Below, one piece after another: positions 1 to 11,702 of a stretch of DNA of 62,496 nt. Origin of the DNA: an uncultured bacterium (GTDB lineage: Bacteria; Bacteroidota; Bacteroidia; Bacteroidales; Bacteroidaceae); the NCBI GenBank assembly GCA_905214625.1, contig CAJMMQ010000017.1:1-62496 (forward strand). Reading direction: 5' to 3'. Numbering within the stretch: the first letter of the stretch is position 1; each line of letters begins with the position of its first letter. Position numbers and translations under genes: made by a program. The notes under the pieces are model-generated. The model did not search any database. It was given only the letters and a program-made list of their open reading frames with translations, and was not told the DNA's origin.

Positions 1-39
1 TATCTGATCGAAGCTTTGTATTCCTATTGGGTATTTCAT
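1..39 (-). CDS. AAA-ATPase-like protein, N-terminal fragment cut by window edge
   Basis: Reading the minus strand from 39 gives MKYPIGIQSFDQI and then the window ends. This opening is typical of the Bacteroidales AAA-ATPase_like family (usually an ATPase domain followed by a PD-(D/E)XK nuclease-like DUF1703 domain), a lineage-expanded family of unknown role. The start is supported by a strong AAAGGAG Shine-Dalgarno sequence 7-13 bases upstream, unusual for this phylum. A TATATTTG -7-like box lies at 103-110. Only 13 codons are visible, so the family call rests on the N-terminal motif alone. Confidence 0.6.
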   Translation of the reverse strand, partial: MKYPIGIQSFDQI

Positions 40-102
40 CCTTGCGTTTCTCCTTTAATATGATTGTTGACTTATGTGGCGACTTTTTGCCCGTTCATTA
101 TG

Positions 103-110
103 CAAATATA
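103..110 (-). promoter_or_regulatory. Candidate -7 box (TATATTTG) for the AAA-ATPase-like gene
   Basis: On the minus strand the sequence reads TATATTTG, matching the Bacteroidetes -7 consensus TAnnTTTG, about 64 bases upstream of the start codon at 39. No clear TTTG -33 element is visible at the expected distance, so this is a motif match only. Confidence 0.4.
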
Positions 111-325
111 CGCAATTTTGTTTGAATACAGACATTATTGAGCATGCGAAAAACAAAAAATAATGGCTGTATGTAAACTGAATTATGAGCAACACTAAAA
201 GAACGGCAATAACGGCAAGAGCCAAAGTAAAAAATAATAGTTAAGGTGACGAAAAAATGCGTTGAAATTTATAAGTCTGAGGCTTGATAATGTAATAAAA
301 AATTATCATTTGAGATACGTTTGAC

Positions 326-690
326 GCTTCCAGAATAGCGATACTCCGCGCATAGGTGTGATTTTATGCGAAAAAGGCCAAAATTTTCATGTTTTTGTTA
401 TGTTGCTGACTTACAGTTTTTTATGTGGCTTTTAATATGAAACTCGAACCGTTAAAAAATATTACTCTGCCGTTTACGGTGCAAAAGTGGCCCAGTTACG
501 TTCCGTTACATGCCTGTTTTTCACTCGTTAGCCATGCTTTTGCATCACAAAATCCATGTTTTTGGTTCGTTATTTTACTTGATTTGTAAACTTATGTTAA
601 TAATATTCTTTTTATGATATAGCTATGTTAACATAAATTTAATGCTTGTTTCCTAGATTGAAAAATATTTTTGTCATGACTTTTTACCTT
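326..690 (-). repeat. Dispersed intergenic repeat, copy A (~370 bp, diverged)
   Basis: This stretch is collinear with 29969-30340. Shared blocks are GCTTCCAGAATRGCG (326 and 29969), AATATTACTSTGCCGTTTACGG (from about 458 and 30101), and GAAAAATAT followed by a TTTTTACC block (660 and 30303). The distance from the first to the last block is 334 bp in both copies, while the sequence between is strongly diverged. It contains a degenerate 22-bp module array (482-569). No coding potential or clear terminal inverted repeat is evident. It fills most of the gap between the AAA-ATPase-like gene and the esterase gene. Confidence 0.6.
482..569 (-). repeat. Degenerate 22-bp module array, copy A
   Basis: Four units of 21-23 bp can be laid out from 482 (starts at 482, 504, 527, 549). 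The first starts CAAAAGTGGC like copy B at 30125; later units keep the T-tract (TGTTTTT, GCTTTTGC, TGTTTTTGG) but often lose the A-tract. It is the most eroded of the five arrays described. Confidence 0.45.
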
Positions 691-770
691 ATGTGATATC
701 GGAATTTCGGGGCATATCAATATTGTTTGCATGAAAAAGTCAAACTCAGAAAACATTGTTGGCAAAAAAG

Positions 771-830
771 AAAAATCGTTACATTTATGAATTGCCTTAC
801 ATTGCGGCAGTCATAAGTGTAACGATTTTA
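771..830 (-). terminator. Bidirectional terminator downstream of the esterase gene
   Basis: A long stem pairs AAATCGTTACATTTATGA (about 773-790) with TCATAAGTGTAACGATTT (about 811-828), with two mismatches inside a roughly 24-bp stem. T-runs follow on both strands. It lies 40 bp past the stop of the minus-strand operon and is the natural end of that transcript. Confidence 0.75.
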
Positions 831-869
831 TTTATAATGAATGATGCCAGTAACGTTGTTACGGCATTA

Positions 870-2279
870 TTAATCGTTCCAGTTGTCCGTGCGGAACGAG
901 CTTACGGGCAGGCCGTCGCAGAACAGGTCGCCGTCGGCCCAGTCTTTGAAGGCGTATCTTACGGCCACCGGCTTCTTTACAGAGTCGCTCTTTACGTACA
1001 TCTTGCTGCGCTCAATCCATGCCTTGGCGGGATAGAACACGCGGTCTTCGCCGGCCACTTCAAACAGGTCGCTCTTCAGTCCGTTGCGTCCGTATATCCA
1101 CATGTTGGCGCGGTTGAACGTAACTACGGCCGTGTCGTTCTTGAACGTTACGTCCTTATAATATGCGCTTTCGGCTGTCAGACCCTCAATGCCGTAAGTC
1201 TTGTTCAGCGCGAGCAGTGCGAGGCGCATGCCGGCGAGGTTCTTCTTGCGCGGATGTATGCCGTATTCCAGTCCGCCGTCCATAAGCACAGCCATGCCGC
1301 AGTTGGTGTTCATCAGTTCGGCCTTTGCCTGCTGTTCGCGCAGCAGGGCACTGTTGATTGTGTAACCAATGAGTTTATAGTCGTAAGGAGCAATCTGGCA
1401 GTAGTAGAACGGGAATTCGCCCTGTCCCCACTGCGAGCGCCAGCCTTTAATCATTGCCGTCATCATGTCGGCGTAAGTCTGATAGCGCGTAACGTTGTCT
1501 TCGCCCTGATACCATATCACTCCGCGCATGGTGTAGCCGATAAGCGGATGAAGCATGCCGTTGTAGAGCACTGTCGGCGTGCGGTTCTTCGATTTTATGT
1601 CTTCAGGCGATGCCGGAATCTTGGCATCGGGAAAAGCCTTCAGCCAGTCGGCTGTCATCCATGCCTCGCAGGCAGAGCCGCCCCATGCCGCAACGATAAG
1701 TCCTACGGGCACGTTGAGAGCCTGGCGCAGTTCGCGTCCGAAGTAGTAGGCCGTTGCGCTAAACTCACGCACCGATGCCGGGCATGCCTCTTTCCATGAG
1801 CCGCTTACGGTGTCTACGGCGCTGAATTGGCTGTTGCGCTTCACCGTAAACAGTCGCAGGTTGCTGTCACTGCTGTGCAGTATGTCCTCTACGGCGTTTT
1901 CTACAGGCTGGTTCTTAAAGCCTTTCATCGGCATCTCCATGTTGCTCTGTCCAGAGCATATCCACACTTCGCCTATGAGGATATTGTTCAGAACGGTCTT
2001 CTCGCCGTCGCTCAGTGTGATAGAGTAGGGGCCGCCAGCCTCGGGAGTGCTTACCGATGCCTTCCATTTTCCGTTGCTGTCGGCCTTCACTGAGTATGTT
2101 TTCTTGTTCCACGACGTAGTGATTTTCACTGTGGCCGATGCTTTTGCCTCTCCCCACAGGTTGGCGTTAGTCTCGCGCTGCATCACCATTCCGTCTGCGA
2201 ACATCTTTGGTAGCGTAACCTTCGCGCTGATGCCCGTAACGGCAAACATGGCGCCAAGAATTAATGCAAGTCTTTTCAT
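870..2279 (-). CDS. Sialate O-acetylesterase-type SGNH esterase (CE20-like), secreted
   Basis: A 469-residue secreted esterase with a signal peptide (about residues 1-19). A beta-sandwich domain opens the mature protein, and the SGNH catalytic block starts at GQSNMEM with nucleophile Ser112. Further family blocks are AWGGSACEAWM and GVIWYQGE. The family removes acetyl groups from sialic acid or from acetylated plant glycans; in a rhamnosidase/GH2 operon, plant-glycan deacetylation is the likelier job. It is the last gene of the operon, 34 bp after GH106 across an AT-rich spacer, and is followed by a strong terminator. Family assignment is firm; substrate is inferred. Confidence 0.88.
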   Translation of the reverse strand: MKRLALILGAMFAVTGISAKVTLPKMFADGMVMQRETNANLWGEAKASATVKITTSWNKKTYSVKADSNGKWKASVSTPEAGGPYSITLSDGEKTVLNNILIGEVWICSGQSNMEMPMKGFKNQPVENAVEDILHSSDSNLRLFTVKRNSQFSAVDTVSGSWKEACPASVREFSATAYYFGRELRQALNVPVGLIVAAWGGSACEAWMTADWLKAFPDAKIPASPEDIKSKNRTPTVLYNGMLHPLIGYTMRGVIWYQGEDNVTRYQTYADMMTAMIKGWRSQWGQGEFPFYYCQIAPYDYKLIGYTINSALLREQQAKAELMNTNCGMAVLMDGGLEYGIHPRKKNLAGMRLALLALNKTYGIEGLTAESAYYKDVTFKNDTAVVTFNRANMWIYGRNGLKSDLFEVAGEDRVFYPAKAWIERSKMYVKSDSVKKPVAVRYAFKDWADGDLFCDGLPVSSFRTDNWND

Positions 2280-2313
2280 GTAGTATAAATGTTTAATTTT
2301 TACTTTTTAATTC

Positions 2314-5300
2314 TTAATTTTTAATTACCACCGGTCCTATCAGTCCAGCCGGCAGCAGTTCCTTGCTTGCGCGGCGGTATTTGCCATTAGTCCAAATGCC
2401 TTCAAACGGCGGAGTGCCCTGGTCGTTGCCCTGCAGGGCGTTTGCCCATGTGTTCACCACAACTATTTTCAGATCGTTCTTGCCCTTCTTCACGGCCTGT
2501 GTTATGTCAATGTTGTACGGTGGCATCCATGCCGTGTCGCACATCTTGCCGTTTACATACACTGTGGCAATGTCGGCTACTTCGCCAAGGTCGATTAATA
2601 CGCGGCCCTCAGGCTTGCCCTTATACTTGAATGTTGTTTCGTATGTGGCGTGTCCCGAGTAGAATTTTATGCTTTGGTCGTCGGCCTTGCTCCAGTCGAA
2701 GAGCTTTTCCGTGGTTACCTGTTTGCCGGTTTTCTCAAACTTCACGGTCCATTTGTTGCCGTCAAGGCTGATAGCCGTGTTATATTTGCTCATGTCAGGC
2801 ATGTCTTCGGCATCAATTTTCTGGTCGGTCAGCACAACAAAGAGCGATGCTCCGGCTGTCAGCTTAAGCTGGTTTTGTGCGTTATACACTTTACCTGTCA
2901 TCGGGTCGGCAATATATTTGTTAGCTCTTACGGCTCTGAACTCAGGCACAAAACTTATGGTTTTGTCGGTCTGGTTGCTCATGAAGTAGATGTCGGCATC
3001 GTTGGCATGGCGATGAACATAGTCGATACCTTCAGGCAGCGTGATGTCACGTTTGATGCCTATTGACGAAAGGTCGCTTTGTGTCCATGGCTCACGTATT
3101 ACGCGTGCACCTTTAGCCTCGAGCGAGTCTATCACGTTCCAGCATGTAACGATGCGGTCGGGGTTCATCAGGCGAGCCTGCGGAATTACGAGTGCGCCGT
3201 ATTTTGTGCCGCCTTCTGTTACAATTATGCCGTTCTCAACACGGGCTTTTGTCAGTACGTCGTGGTTGAACGAGTCGTAACGGTAGCCTCTAAGCGGATT
3301 TGTCCATGCGTCTGCCTTGGTCATGTTGGCCGTATGAGTAACTCCTACGGGACTAACTTCGAGCGGCTGGCCAACGTTTGCCAGTCTGGCTTTTTCGCGC
3401 TGAATGTCCTTTTCGCTGAAAAGTCCGGGCAGCGAACTTACAAGACGTTCGGGCAGCAAGGCTCTTCTCGGTGTCTCGTTACCTGTATATACGGCAAGGT
3501 CGGCCACATTGCTGCCATATTGCAGCAGCGCCTGACAGCGCTTTATGTAATCGGTGAAGGCAGGCATCTCGCGCCACCATGTGTTGTCGCGCTGAAAGAA
3601 TGTGCCTATGCCGTCGAGCGTCATGCCCGGTGCGCGGTCGGTCCATGGGTTGTGAGTGTTCACATGGAATACAATGCTGTTTATTCCGAGACAGTAGTTG
3701 CGGTCGAGTAGCGGCTTCAGCAGGGCGAAATCCTCGTCCCATGTGCCCCTTACTTCAGTGAAACCTTCGGCCTGTATGATGTTCTTTCCGTATATATGCG
3801 CTCCGCTTACGGCGTCGAGCATGTCGTTGGGCTTGTCGTGAGTAGGACTGTTGAGCCAGAACTCGCCCATCGGATAGTCGGTGTGCTGATAGTGCAGCAA
3901 GCCGTCGCTCACCATTGTAGGCGAAACACATTCGGCTGAAAGGGTGCATCCGTATTTCTTTCCTAACTTTTCAACTTCGTCAAAGAACACGTCGTTGATA
4001 AGTTCGGCAATGGTAAGACGTATGTCGCGCAGCACTGCGTCCGACTTCTCTGAAGACTCCATCGGCACTCCGGCATAGAGCGGAAGCCACGGCATGAGGT
4101 CGTAGCCGCGGCGGCGCTTAAACTCATCAGCGAAGTTGCTGCTCCAGTTTTGGCTGCCGCACTCCCAACTGTCAACGTGCAGACGTGTCAATACACGCTT
4201 TGCAACATCTTTGGGAGCATGGTTGTATATGGCGCCAAACCAGTTGTCAAACTGCTTGTTGATGGCTTCGCGCGAGAACTTGTCGCACTCCAGTCCGCGT
4301 CCTCCTCCGCCGGTGGCGTTGGTGTGTCCTGTTGATGTATGGCCTATTCTGAGTATGTGCCATTTGCCTTTCGGAAGGTTTACGGTTACAGCTTTGTCTG
4401 TTGTGTTAGATGAAATAAACTTGTCTGAAAGGTTTATCATCTTGTCCTGAGACACGCACTCGTTGTCGGCAATGGGGAACTTCTTTGACACACGCCACAC
4501 CTTTCCCGACTTGCCTTCATATCCGTCAACTACGGGTTCTGAGCCAAGCACGATGCCGGCAATCTTCAGGTTGGGCTTCCATTTTGCCGCATCCATGTCT
4601 TCCGAACCGGGGTCGCTGCCTTCGGGAGTCCAGTGGAACTTGAAGAAACGTGCCGTTGTGGCCGGTATGGCATAAGTGGCATAAGCGTCGGTGTTCTGCC
4701 ATCCCTGTCTTGCCGGACTTATTTCTCTTACGAACTTATAGTCTTTTCCGTTGTCAGAGGCATACACATTGAAGCGGTGAGCCTGATAGTTGTTGCCTCC
4801 GGTAACTATTTCAACGCTGCGCAGGGTGTAGGGCTTGTCGTAAGACATGATGATGTCGCACGGTTCTGACGAGCGGAACGGGAATGTTACTGAAGCCTTT
4901 GGCTTGCGGTCGTCGGCGTATTCGGCCGGATATGCGTATACGGCGATGTCCTCATAATAGTCTTTGTATGCCTTGGGCTGTGATAAAATGAGGCTCTGTT
5001 TGCCGCCCGACACAATGGTGTCAGACCATACTATGCGTTGCATCGACTCTGCAGGAGTAATCCACGGGCCGCCTCCGAGGGCGAAACCATCGGAGAAATG
5101 AATGCCCATCTGCAGTTTCAGACTGTCTGCCGTGCGGAATACCGTGTCCATGCGCTTCCACCATTCAGGCGAGAGCTGGCGCGCCGTGCCGTTATAGTCC
5201 TTGCCGTCCGTAGTGTCTTTTATCGGCATAAGGTAGAAGCCAGCTATGCCTGCGTCGTGCATAGCTTCAAGGTCTAACCTGATTCCCTCGTCAGTTACGC

Positions 5301-5460
5301 ATCCGTACATCCAGTACCAGAAAGTCCACGGATAAGTTTCGGGGGCAGGGGCCATGAAACGTTTATACCATTCAGGAGCTGACTCCTGAATGGCTTTATG
5401 CGGGAATGCGTTTGCGCAAGTGGCGAACGCGAGTATTATCGAAAAGAGTTTTTTCATCAT
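2314..5460 (-). CDS. GH106-type alpha-L-rhamnosidase, secreted
   Basis: A 1048-residue protein with a signal peptide. The N-terminal block reads PWTFWYWMYGCVTDEGI and then DLEAMHDAGIAGFYLMPI, the hallmark start of the GH106 TIM barrel. A C-terminal galactose-binding-like beta-sandwich is visible around residues 930-1030 (VYVNGKMCDTAWMPPYNID). GH106 enzymes release alpha-L-rhamnose from pectic side chains and other rhamnosides. The start overlaps the upstream GH2 stop by one base; Met2 is an equally possible start. The size fits the family. GH106 relatives include many uncharacterised subfamilies, so activity is inferred. Confidence 0.85.
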   Translation of the reverse strand: MMKKLFSIILAFATCANAFPHKAIQESAPEWYKRFMAPAPETYPWTFWYWMYGCVTDEGIRLDLEAMHDAGIAGFYLMPIKDTTDGKDYNGTARQLSPEWWKRMDTVFRTADSLKLQMGIHFSDGFALGGGPWITPAESMQRIVWSDTIVSGGKQSLILSQPKAYKDYYEDIAVYAYPAEYADDRKPKASVTFPFRSSEPCDIIMSYDKPYTLRSVEIVTGGNNYQAHRFNVYASDNGKDYKFVREISPARQGWQNTDAYATYAIPATTARFFKFHWTPEGSDPGSEDMDAAKWKPNLKIAGIVLGSEPVVDGYEGKSGKVWRVSKKFPIADNECVSQDKMINLSDKFISSNTTDKAVTVNLPKGKWHILRIGHTSTGHTNATGGGGRGLECDKFSREAINKQFDNWFGAIYNHAPKDVAKRVLTRLHVDSWECGSQNWSSNFADEFKRRRGYDLMPWLPLYAGVPMESSEKSDAVLRDIRLTIAELINDVFFDEVEKLGKKYGCTLSAECVSPTMVSDGLLHYQHTDYPMGEFWLNSPTHDKPNDMLDAVSGAHIYGKNIIQAEGFTEVRGTWDEDFALLKPLLDRNYCLGINSIVFHVNTHNPWTDRAPGMTLDGIGTFFQRDNTWWREMPAFTDYIKRCQALLQYGSNVADLAVYTGNETPRRALLPERLVSSLPGLFSEKDIQREKARLANVGQPLEVSPVGVTHTANMTKADAWTNPLRGYRYDSFNHDVLTKARVENGIIVTEGGTKYGALVIPQARLMNPDRIVTCWNVIDSLEAKGARVIREPWTQSDLSSIGIKRDITLPEGIDYVHRHANDADIYFMSNQTDKTISFVPEFRAVRANKYIADPMTGKVYNAQNQLKLTAGASLFVVLTDQKIDAEDMPDMSKYNTAISLDGNKWTVKFEKTGKQVTTEKLFDWSKADDQSIKFYSGHATYETTFKYKGKPEGRVLIDLGEVADIATVYVNGKMCDTAWMPPYNIDITQAVKKGKNDLKIVVVNTWANALQGNDQGTPPFEGIWTNGKYRRASKELLPAGLIGPVVIKN

Positions 5461-8270
5461 TATTCAAAGTGTAAGGTTACTTCTCCTGTGTAACTGCCGT
5501 GTGCCCATACAGGCTGTGCCGAAGGACCGTTGAGGTCTGTGGTGTTCACCTTGTTTCTTACGGCCGGTATCACCTGCATCATGCTGATGCCTGTTTCGGG
5601 CAGTGTGTAGAGCAGTTGGTCGCGTCCGTCGCGCGGCTGATATACTCCTACATATTCCTTGTCGGTGCCCGGCTGCAGGGTTATTGTGCCGTTCTTTGTC
5701 TTCAGCTTCATCCACTGCACGCCGGCAAAGTAGCCTTTGAACTCGGGATAAGTGAAGCTTTCGCCCGGAACGGGGTCGTTGTATTCGTTGCTCCATACGC
5801 CAAGCTGCGGACCATGCAGTCTGTTTTTCCATACACGGTAAGGACCGTGGCCGAGCCATTGCTTGCTCAATACGTCAGACTCAGGCAGATTGAACATTAC
5901 ACCCATAAGGTCGACAACACCGTTGAAGTTGTATGTATAAACAAGACGTGCTCCGCCGTCGGGTGCTATGTGCCATTCTGCCTTTTGAAGTGAGCCGAGC
6001 TTGTAGTCGGCAGTTACTATCAGGGTGTCGTTCTGTCCGTCCCTGCTTGTCAGTCCGGCAAATGTTCCCTGGTCTTCATAGGCTGTGTATGTAGTCTTCT
6101 TCTTCTCTGCTTCTGGGTCGTCGTGGTTATAGAACTGGTCGAACGAGCGGTCGGCGCGGCGGTAAGCAAAGAATTTCGGACCGCCGTTGAACTTATATTC
6201 GCCTTTACCCGTAGTAACGCTGCTTAGTGTTCCGTCTGTCTCTGAGAATGTGTAGGTTACGTTTCCTGCCTTCACCGTATTGTCTGTCATCACCGGTTTG
6301 CCGGCCTTTGCAGCCTTAACCTGCAATTTGTCGGCATCTTTCAGCTTGAACACCCATGTGTAAAGCTCCTCACCGTATTGGTCTGTAGCCTTTATGTTGA
6401 GTGCGTCGGCATTGTCTGGAGCTGCAGGAACTGTAATTTCTCCTTTGCTGTCGGCGGCAATGTCGGCACCGTTTATTGTGCCCTGCTTTACGGTCTTGGT
6501 TTCAGCTCCGTCGTATTTTACGTAAGAATAGTCAAACTTGCAGCCCTTCAGTGACAGGAAGTTGTATCTGTTTTCAACGTTTAACTTGCCGTTAAAGTTT
6601 TCAGGCATGAATATCTGCACGGGGCTCCATATCTGTTTCACGGTGTAGTAGCTGCCTTCTTTCTCGCGGTGAGGGCCAACAATGCCGTCGGCTCCGTAGT
6701 TGCCCACGTTGTCTATCATGCCGTTCATGTCGGTTCTTACAACGCCCTCGTCAACCAATGCCCATATAAATCCTCCGGCACATCTCGGCCATGAGCGCAT
6801 CAGCTCCCAATAGTCATACAGTCCGGCACCAGCTCCGCCGTCATAAAGGGCATGCAGAAACTCTGTCGGCATGAATATTTCAGGCTTGCGCATATACTCC
6901 TCGCTCTCGCCGTAAGAACGGTAGTGCATGGTCTCGTAGCCGCTGAAGTTGCCCTGCGGATGCAGAACAGGACGCTTCTGTATGTCCCATTTGTGGAATT
7001 CGCCGTCAAGTTCGGTGTTCCATCCCTTCTCGTTTCCGTTGCTCCACCATATTATAGAAGGATGATTAACGTCGCGTATAACCATCTCACGGATAAGTTT
7101 CTGTCCGTTGATAGTTTCGTGATGGCCATGCCATCCGCTTAGTTCGTCCATCACGTAGAGGCCGAGGCTGTCGCAGGCATCATAAAACTCAGGGTCGGCA
7201 GGATAGTGAGAAAGGCGCACAGCGTTCATGTTCATGGCCTTCATCAGTTTCACATCGTCGATGTTTCTCTGCGGAGTGAGCGTGCGTCCAGTCTCCGGCC
7301 AGAAGCTGTGGCGGTTCACACCGCGTATGTTCACCTTCTTTCCGTTGATGTAAAGTCCGTCGCCGGCTCTTGTCTCTATTGTGCGGAAACCAAATTTATC
7401 CTGCTCAATGTGCAGCGTCTTTCCGTTCTTGTCGATGAGTGCGAAGTTCACTTTATAGCGGTTTGGCGTTTCTGCTGTCCACAGCTTAGGATTTTTCACG
7501 CTGAACGAAACGTTGGCTTCGTTGCCGCCAGTCCTCACGTCTGTGGTGTTCTCTGCCACCTTCTTGCCGCTCATGTCGCTGATAGTGGTCTTCACCTTTG
7601 CGCCTTCGAGCGTGTGGTTAAGCAGCACATAGGCGTTGAACGTGCCGTCGGCCTTGGCGTCAATGGCTGTGCGCTCTATGTTGATGGCAGGCTTGCAGAC
7701 GATGAACACGGGGCGGAAAATGCCGCCGAAGTTCCAGTAGTCGGCACGGCGCTCGGCAAGATTTACGCCCGCGTTGGTGCTCTCCTTGCTCACGGTAACT
7801 TCAAGCAGGTTCTTCTTTTTGCCGAAGAACACGCGGTCGCTCACGTCGTAGGTGATGCGATAGAATGCTCCCTGATGCATAGAGCCGGCCTTACGCTTGT
7901 TTATCTTCACCTCTGTGTCGGTCATCGAGGCCTCGAACACAAGCTCGATGTGATGGTTTGCCCATTCTTCGGGCAAGGTGAATTCATACTTGTACATGCC
8001 TTTCTCATCGGCAATGCCGTCGGGAAAAGCCTTTCCATAGAACTTCATGCCATACTGATACGTGCCGAAGCCCTGAAGCTCCCAGCAAGACGGAACACCT
8101 ATCTTGGTCCACTTGCCCGAGTTGTTACCACCGGTGCAGAAGAAGTCCCACTGCACCATGTCGTCGCTTCCGCGTCCGCTCAGATACTGGCGTTGCGTGT
8201 AGACGCTGCTTTGTGCCATCGATGTCATGGCCGCAAAGAGCGAGAGTGCTGAAATTAAAATCTTTTTCAT
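5460..8270 (-). CDS. GH2 family glycosidase (beta-galactosidase/beta-glucuronidase type), secreted
   Basis: I place the start at 8270, where MKKILISALSLFAAMTSMAQ forms a signal peptide 10 bases after the preceding stop; an in-frame start 22 codons earlier would bury this peptide. The 936-residue product has the GH2 order: sugar-binding sandwich, immunoglobulin-like domain, TIM barrel (GVNRHSFWPETGR; acid/base Glu in WWSNGNEKGW; candidate nucleophile Glu in MPTEFLHAL), then a long C-terminal sandwich region. It is adjacent to a second GH2 and to GH106. It could be a beta-galactosidase, beta-glucuronidase or beta-arabinosidase-like enzyme; the sequence does not decide. Confidence 0.87.
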   Translation of the reverse strand: MKKILISALSLFAAMTSMAQSSVYTQRQYLSGRGSDDMVQWDFFCTGGNNSGKWTKIGVPSCWELQGFGTYQYGMKFYGKAFPDGIADEKGMYKYEFTLPEEWANHHIELVFEASMTDTEVKINKRKAGSMHQGAFYRITYDVSDRVFFGKKKNLLEVTVSKESTNAGVNLAERRADYWNFGGIFRPVFIVCKPAINIERTAIDAKADGTFNAYVLLNHTLEGAKVKTTISDMSGKKVAENTTDVRTGGNEANVSFSVKNPKLWTAETPNRYKVNFALIDKNGKTLHIEQDKFGFRTIETRAGDGLYINGKKVNIRGVNRHSFWPETGRTLTPQRNIDDVKLMKAMNMNAVRLSHYPADPEFYDACDSLGLYVMDELSGWHGHHETINGQKLIREMVIRDVNHPSIIWWSNGNEKGWNTELDGEFHKWDIQKRPVLHPQGNFSGYETMHYRSYGESEEYMRKPEIFMPTEFLHALYDGGAGAGLYDYWELMRSWPRCAGGFIWALVDEGVVRTDMNGMIDNVGNYGADGIVGPHREKEGSYYTVKQIWSPVQIFMPENFNGKLNVENRYNFLSLKGCKFDYSYVKYDGAETKTVKQGTINGADIAADSKGEITVPAAPDNADALNIKATDQYGEELYTWVFKLKDADKLQVKAAKAGKPVMTDNTVKAGNVTYTFSETDGTLSSVTTGKGEYKFNGGPKFFAYRRADRSFDQFYNHDDPEAEKKKTTYTAYEDQGTFAGLTSRDGQNDTLIVTADYKLGSLQKAEWHIAPDGGARLVYTYNFNGVVDLMGVMFNLPESDVLSKQWLGHGPYRVWKNRLHGPQLGVWSNEYNDPVPGESFTYPEFKGYFAGVQWMKLKTKNGTITLQPGTDKEYVGVYQPRDGRDQLLYTLPETGISMMQVIPAVRNKVNTTDLNGPSAQPVWAHGSYTGEVTLHFE

Positions 8271-8280
8271 ATCTGTGTTT

Positions 8281-11400
<3,120 letters not shown>

Positions 11401-11489
11401 TTATTTTTCAGAGTTTCTTTATATGCCTTAACCACATGTCAGGTCTGCATTTTGCCCCACCGGTAAGCGTATGCTCACCGGATGTTTTG

Positions 11490-11577
11490 TAAAACGTGGC
11501 CTTTTATGTTGTAAAAGGCATGCTTTTGCGCTCTAAAAGGCCACCTTTTGCAGCCTAAAAGACGGCCTTTTGCAACG
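11490..11577 (-). repeat. Array of four 22-bp modules, copy C (best preserved)
   Basis: Four contiguous modules at 11490, 11512, 11534 and 11556, each exactly 22 bp: a 17-bp imperfect palindrome (TAAAAGGCATGCTTTTG, TAAAAGGCCACCTTTTG, TAAAAGACGGCCTTTTG and a variant first unit) followed by five variable bases. Each module could fold as a small AAAAGG/CCTTTT hairpin, and A-tract and T-tract centres are 11 bp apart. It sits 111 bp upstream of the GH2 start. Outside the array this 323-bp gap shows no gene; a GC-rich stretch (about 11600-11680) lies between the array and the end of the fusion gene. Confidence 0.85.
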
Positions 11578-11702
11578 TGTTGTCTATCAACGCTTTACAA
11601 GACCGCTGCGCAGCGCGCCATTGGCGGCGGCAAAACGGTCTTGTAACTGTTGCTTCTGTGCGTGCCCGTGCGTTGCCGGCAGGGCAGACTGAAACATTCG
11701 TG

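Noticed and set aside
3963..4175. Possible frameshift within GH106 because several short frames crowd this region
   Set aside because: The main frame is uninterrupted from 5460 to 2314 with continuous family-like sequence.
11490..11577. CRISPR array
   Set aside because: The unit is 22 bp with no constant repeat separated by unique spacers; all parts vary and there are no cas genes.
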